The notes under the pieces: generated by a model
What the model was told of the DNA's origin: nothing
The model's input: the letters and a program-made list of their open reading frames with translations, nothing else
The model's database searches: none
Shown: positions 13,326-14,674 of the stretch, in pieces
Numbering within the stretch: position 1 is the stretch's first letter
Layout of the letters: each line of letters begins with the position of its first letter
Made by a program: the position numbers and the translations under genes
Assembly (NCBI GenBank): GCA_002412645.1
Contig: DHVL01000019.1
Location: forward strand, 7,737 to 22,410
DNA: 14,674 nucleotides
Reading direction: 5' to 3'
Source of the DNA: Candidatus Dojkabacteria bacterium UBA5209
Lineage (GTDB): Bacteria; Patescibacteriota; Dojkabacteria; SC72

Positions 13326-14522
13326 TTACTCTTCCCTACTTGTAAGAGAAATCTTTATGTCCTTATTTATCTTTGGAGAAGGTCTTTCTTTCCCCTTGTT
13401 GTCATCTGGATCTGCAACCTTATATTCTTTTAAGAATTCTTCTTTAGAGAGTACCTTCTCTTTAGGTTCTTCTTCTTTCTTTACTTCTTCCTTTTTCTCT
13501 AGTTGTTCTTTTTTCTCTACAACTTTTTTTCCCTCTTCTGGCTTTTTCTCTTCTTTCTTAACATCATCTTTCTGTTCAAAAAGCTCTCTTAATGTTTTTT
13601 CTCCATTAGGGTTACTATTTTTCTTCATACTTTCCTCTACCCTTTTTATATTCACATCATCTTTTTTGTTTCTAAAGATTACCTTAAAAAGAAGAGTAAG
13701 AAATATACCTAATACAAAAGGTATTACAGAAAGAAGAACTAAGTCAGGATTTCTATTTATTACATCCTTAATATCACTACTTGTTAAAGAAGCAAAAGAG
13801 AAAAAAATATTCTCTTCTTCCTTATCTTTTTTAGTATCATTACTATCTCCTACTTCAAAAACAGTAGCTTTTGCTAATTCACTAACAAAGCCACCCTTTC
13901 TGGTTAATGCAGTAACTGTATATATACCATCAGCTAAACCTTCTTCTGGTGTAACTGTTGTACTCCATTTACCATCGCCATCTATATCTACTATCTGAGT
14001 ATAGTTGTAAGTATTAGATGAAAGAAAGAGCAAAATTTCTGAATTAGCCAACCCTGTACCAGTTATCTCTATGGAGTCTTGTCTAAGAACAGGGGGTTGA
14101 ATTATTGGGGATCTGGGTAATACTATCATTGTGTACTCTAAAATCTGTACATTATTATCCTTATCATTAAATCTAAATCTTAGAGCATGCTGTCCAATTC
14201 CAAGTGAAGGGAATGTATATGGACTTTCAATTCTAACAAAGTCTTTACCATCTGTAGAGATTTCTACCCCACTCTTCTCCGGGGAAGGATCTGTAAAGGT
14301 AATTGTATAGCTGGGGTTATCTGTATATTCAGGAATTGTAAATCCTAATTGATTTTCAATCTGTTCTTTTCTCTCTTGTTCTATTTCATCAAGATTTTCT
14401 ATTTCCTCTGCTTTTACCTCTCCAGGTGCAAAAAGCTCAGATACAGAAGTTTCTTTCTCTTGTGCAAATACAGAAAGAGGAAAGAGTGTAAAAAGAATCG
14501 TTAATACAAGTATATTTTTCAT
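13326..14522 (-). CDS. Secreted, single-pass Ig-like surface protein with a Lys/Glu-rich cytoplasmic tail
   Basis: A 398-residue protein of no recognised named family. A signal peptide (MKNILVLTILFTLFPLSVFA, cleavage likely after Ala20) leads to an acidic linker (21-60). Two beta-rich Ig-like units follow: about 70-135, with GVEISTDGKDFVRIESPYTF, and about 137-224, with SIEITGTGLANSEILLFL and DGDGKWSTTVTPEEGLADG, like bacterial Ig-like domains in adhesins and surface-layer proteins. One TM segment lies at 261-283, then RNKK, fixing a type I topology. The last 115 residues are cytoplasmic and highly charged, with KKEEKKPEEGKKVVEKKEQL at 322-341 and similar text to 360, likely helical or disordered. 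The start is supported by the signal peptide; there is no Shine-Dalgarno sequence. It follows the deformylase gene by 59 bases. It may link the envelope to a cytoplasmic partner; function unknown. Confidence 0.75.
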   Translation of the reverse strand: MKNILVLTILFTLFPLSVFAQEKETSVSELFAPGEVKAEEIENLDEIEQERKEQIENQLGFTIPEYTDNPSYTITFTDPSPEKSGVEISTDGKDFVRIESPYTFPSLGIGQHALRFRFNDKDNNVQILEYTMIVLPRSPIIQPPVLRQDSIEITGTGLANSEILLFLSSNTYNYTQIVDIDGDGKWSTTVTPEEGLADGIYTVTALTRKGGFVSELAKATVFEVGDSNDTKKDKEEENIFFSFASLTSSDIKDVINRNPDLVLLSVIPFVLGIFLTLLFKVIFRNKKDDVNIKRVEESMKKNSNPNGEKTLRELFEQKDDVKKEEKKPEEGKKVVEKKEQLEKKEEVKKEEEPKEKVLSKEEFLKEYKVADPDDNKGKERPSPKINKDIKISLTSREE

Positions 14523-14581
14523 ATTTAGACAGTATGAGTTTAAAACTACTTGTTTATTGTATATTGAATTCGAAAAAGTTT

Positions 14582-14674
14582 CTAGTCAACAAGTTTGTCA
14601 GTAAAGAGTACTCCCTCCAAATGGTCATATTCATGGAGTATTTCTCTAGCTTCCCAATTAGAGAATATCTCTTT
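14582..14674 (-). CDS. def: Peptide deformylase, C-terminal 30 residues (cut by the right edge)
   Basis: The minus strand from the window end reads KEIFSNWEAREILHEYDHLEG, then VLFTDKLVD and TAG at 14584-14582. HEYDHLEGVLF is motif 3 of peptide deformylase, in which the two histidines bind the metal and the glutamate is catalytic; the F-x-D-K/R-L ending is also typical. The enzyme removes the formyl group from new proteins. Most of the gene is outside the window, so motifs 1 and 2 cannot be checked. This is the only gene here ending in TAG. The following 59 bases to the Ig-like gene are AT-rich with no clear terminator. Confidence 0.9.
   Translation of the reverse strand, partial: KEIFSNWEAREILHEYDHLEGVLFTDKLVD

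Noticed and set aside
13240..13998. A 252-codon open frame on the plus strand opposite the Ig-like protein gene
   Set aside because: It is Ser/Phe-rich low-complexity text, the mirror of the Lys/Glu-rich tail and its purine-rich codons, and it starts inside tRNA-Leu(CAG). It is a shadow frame.
1..14674. Reassigned UGA (glycine) code, as in Gracilibacteria and SR1
   Set aside because: All genes are full length under the standard code with no in-frame TGA and no truncation pattern.
1..14674. CRISPR arrays, insertion sequences or attachment-site repeats
   Set aside because: No spaced direct repeats, transposase-like frames or flanking repeats were seen; tRNAs lack adjacent 3'-end duplications.

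Overview
The window is about two-thirds A+T and very compact. It holds fourteen protein genes (two cut by the window edges) and three tRNAs, with no gap over about 155 bases. Gene content is bacterial: peptidoglycan synthesis, SecG, peptide deformylase and pyruvate kinase. The CMP kinase is of the archaeal type, surface proteins are rich in Ig-like domains, and most starts lack a Shine-Dalgarno sequence. Together this suggests a small-genome bacterium of the Candidate Phyla Radiation (Patescibacteria), perhaps near the AT-rich Dojkabacteria, Katanobacteria or Microgenomates. That placement is inference from style and is not proven. The standard code fits: all ORFs are intact, thirteen end in complete stops (twelve TAA, one TAG), and TGA is neither used as a stop nor read through.

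Layout. (1) Positions 1-3655, minus strand: a cell-wall operon, ftsW > murG > murB > murA (murA runs off the left edge), with overlaps or gaps of 2-8 bases. (2) Positions 3688-4498, plus strand: archaeal-type CMP kinase overlapping a small rubredoxin-like zinc-ribbon gene, divergent from ftsW across only 32 bases. (3) Positions 4501-10598, minus strand: pyk > tRNA-Cys > acyltransferase-3 > polysaccharide-deacetylase-like protein > a four-TM, Ig-repeat, C39-peptidase-like surface protein > tRNA-Leu(UAA). (4) Positions 10754-13204, plus strand: a small 4-TM protein, secG, and a membrane-anchored family 5 solute-binding protein. (5) Positions 13209-14674, minus strand: the C-terminal end of peptide deformylase, a single-pass Ig-like protein with a Lys/Glu-rich cytoplasmic tail, and tRNA-Leu(CAG).

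How they work together. The left operon makes UDP-MurNAc (MurA, MurB), lipid II (MurG) and septal glycan (FtsW). The middle minus-strand cluster looks like a surface-polymer modification set: a membrane acyl donor enzyme, an extracellular deacetylase-fold enzyme and an extracellular thiol-peptidase-like protein. This is the best candidate here for an undescribed system. secG and the solute-binding protein share a promoter that seems to place the transcript start on the start codon. Several other starts also have a -10 element 5-12 bases upstream and no Shine-Dalgarno sequence, pointing to leaderless or near-leaderless mRNAs. No convincing intrinsic terminator was seen; both convergent junctions instead contain a tRNA-Leu.
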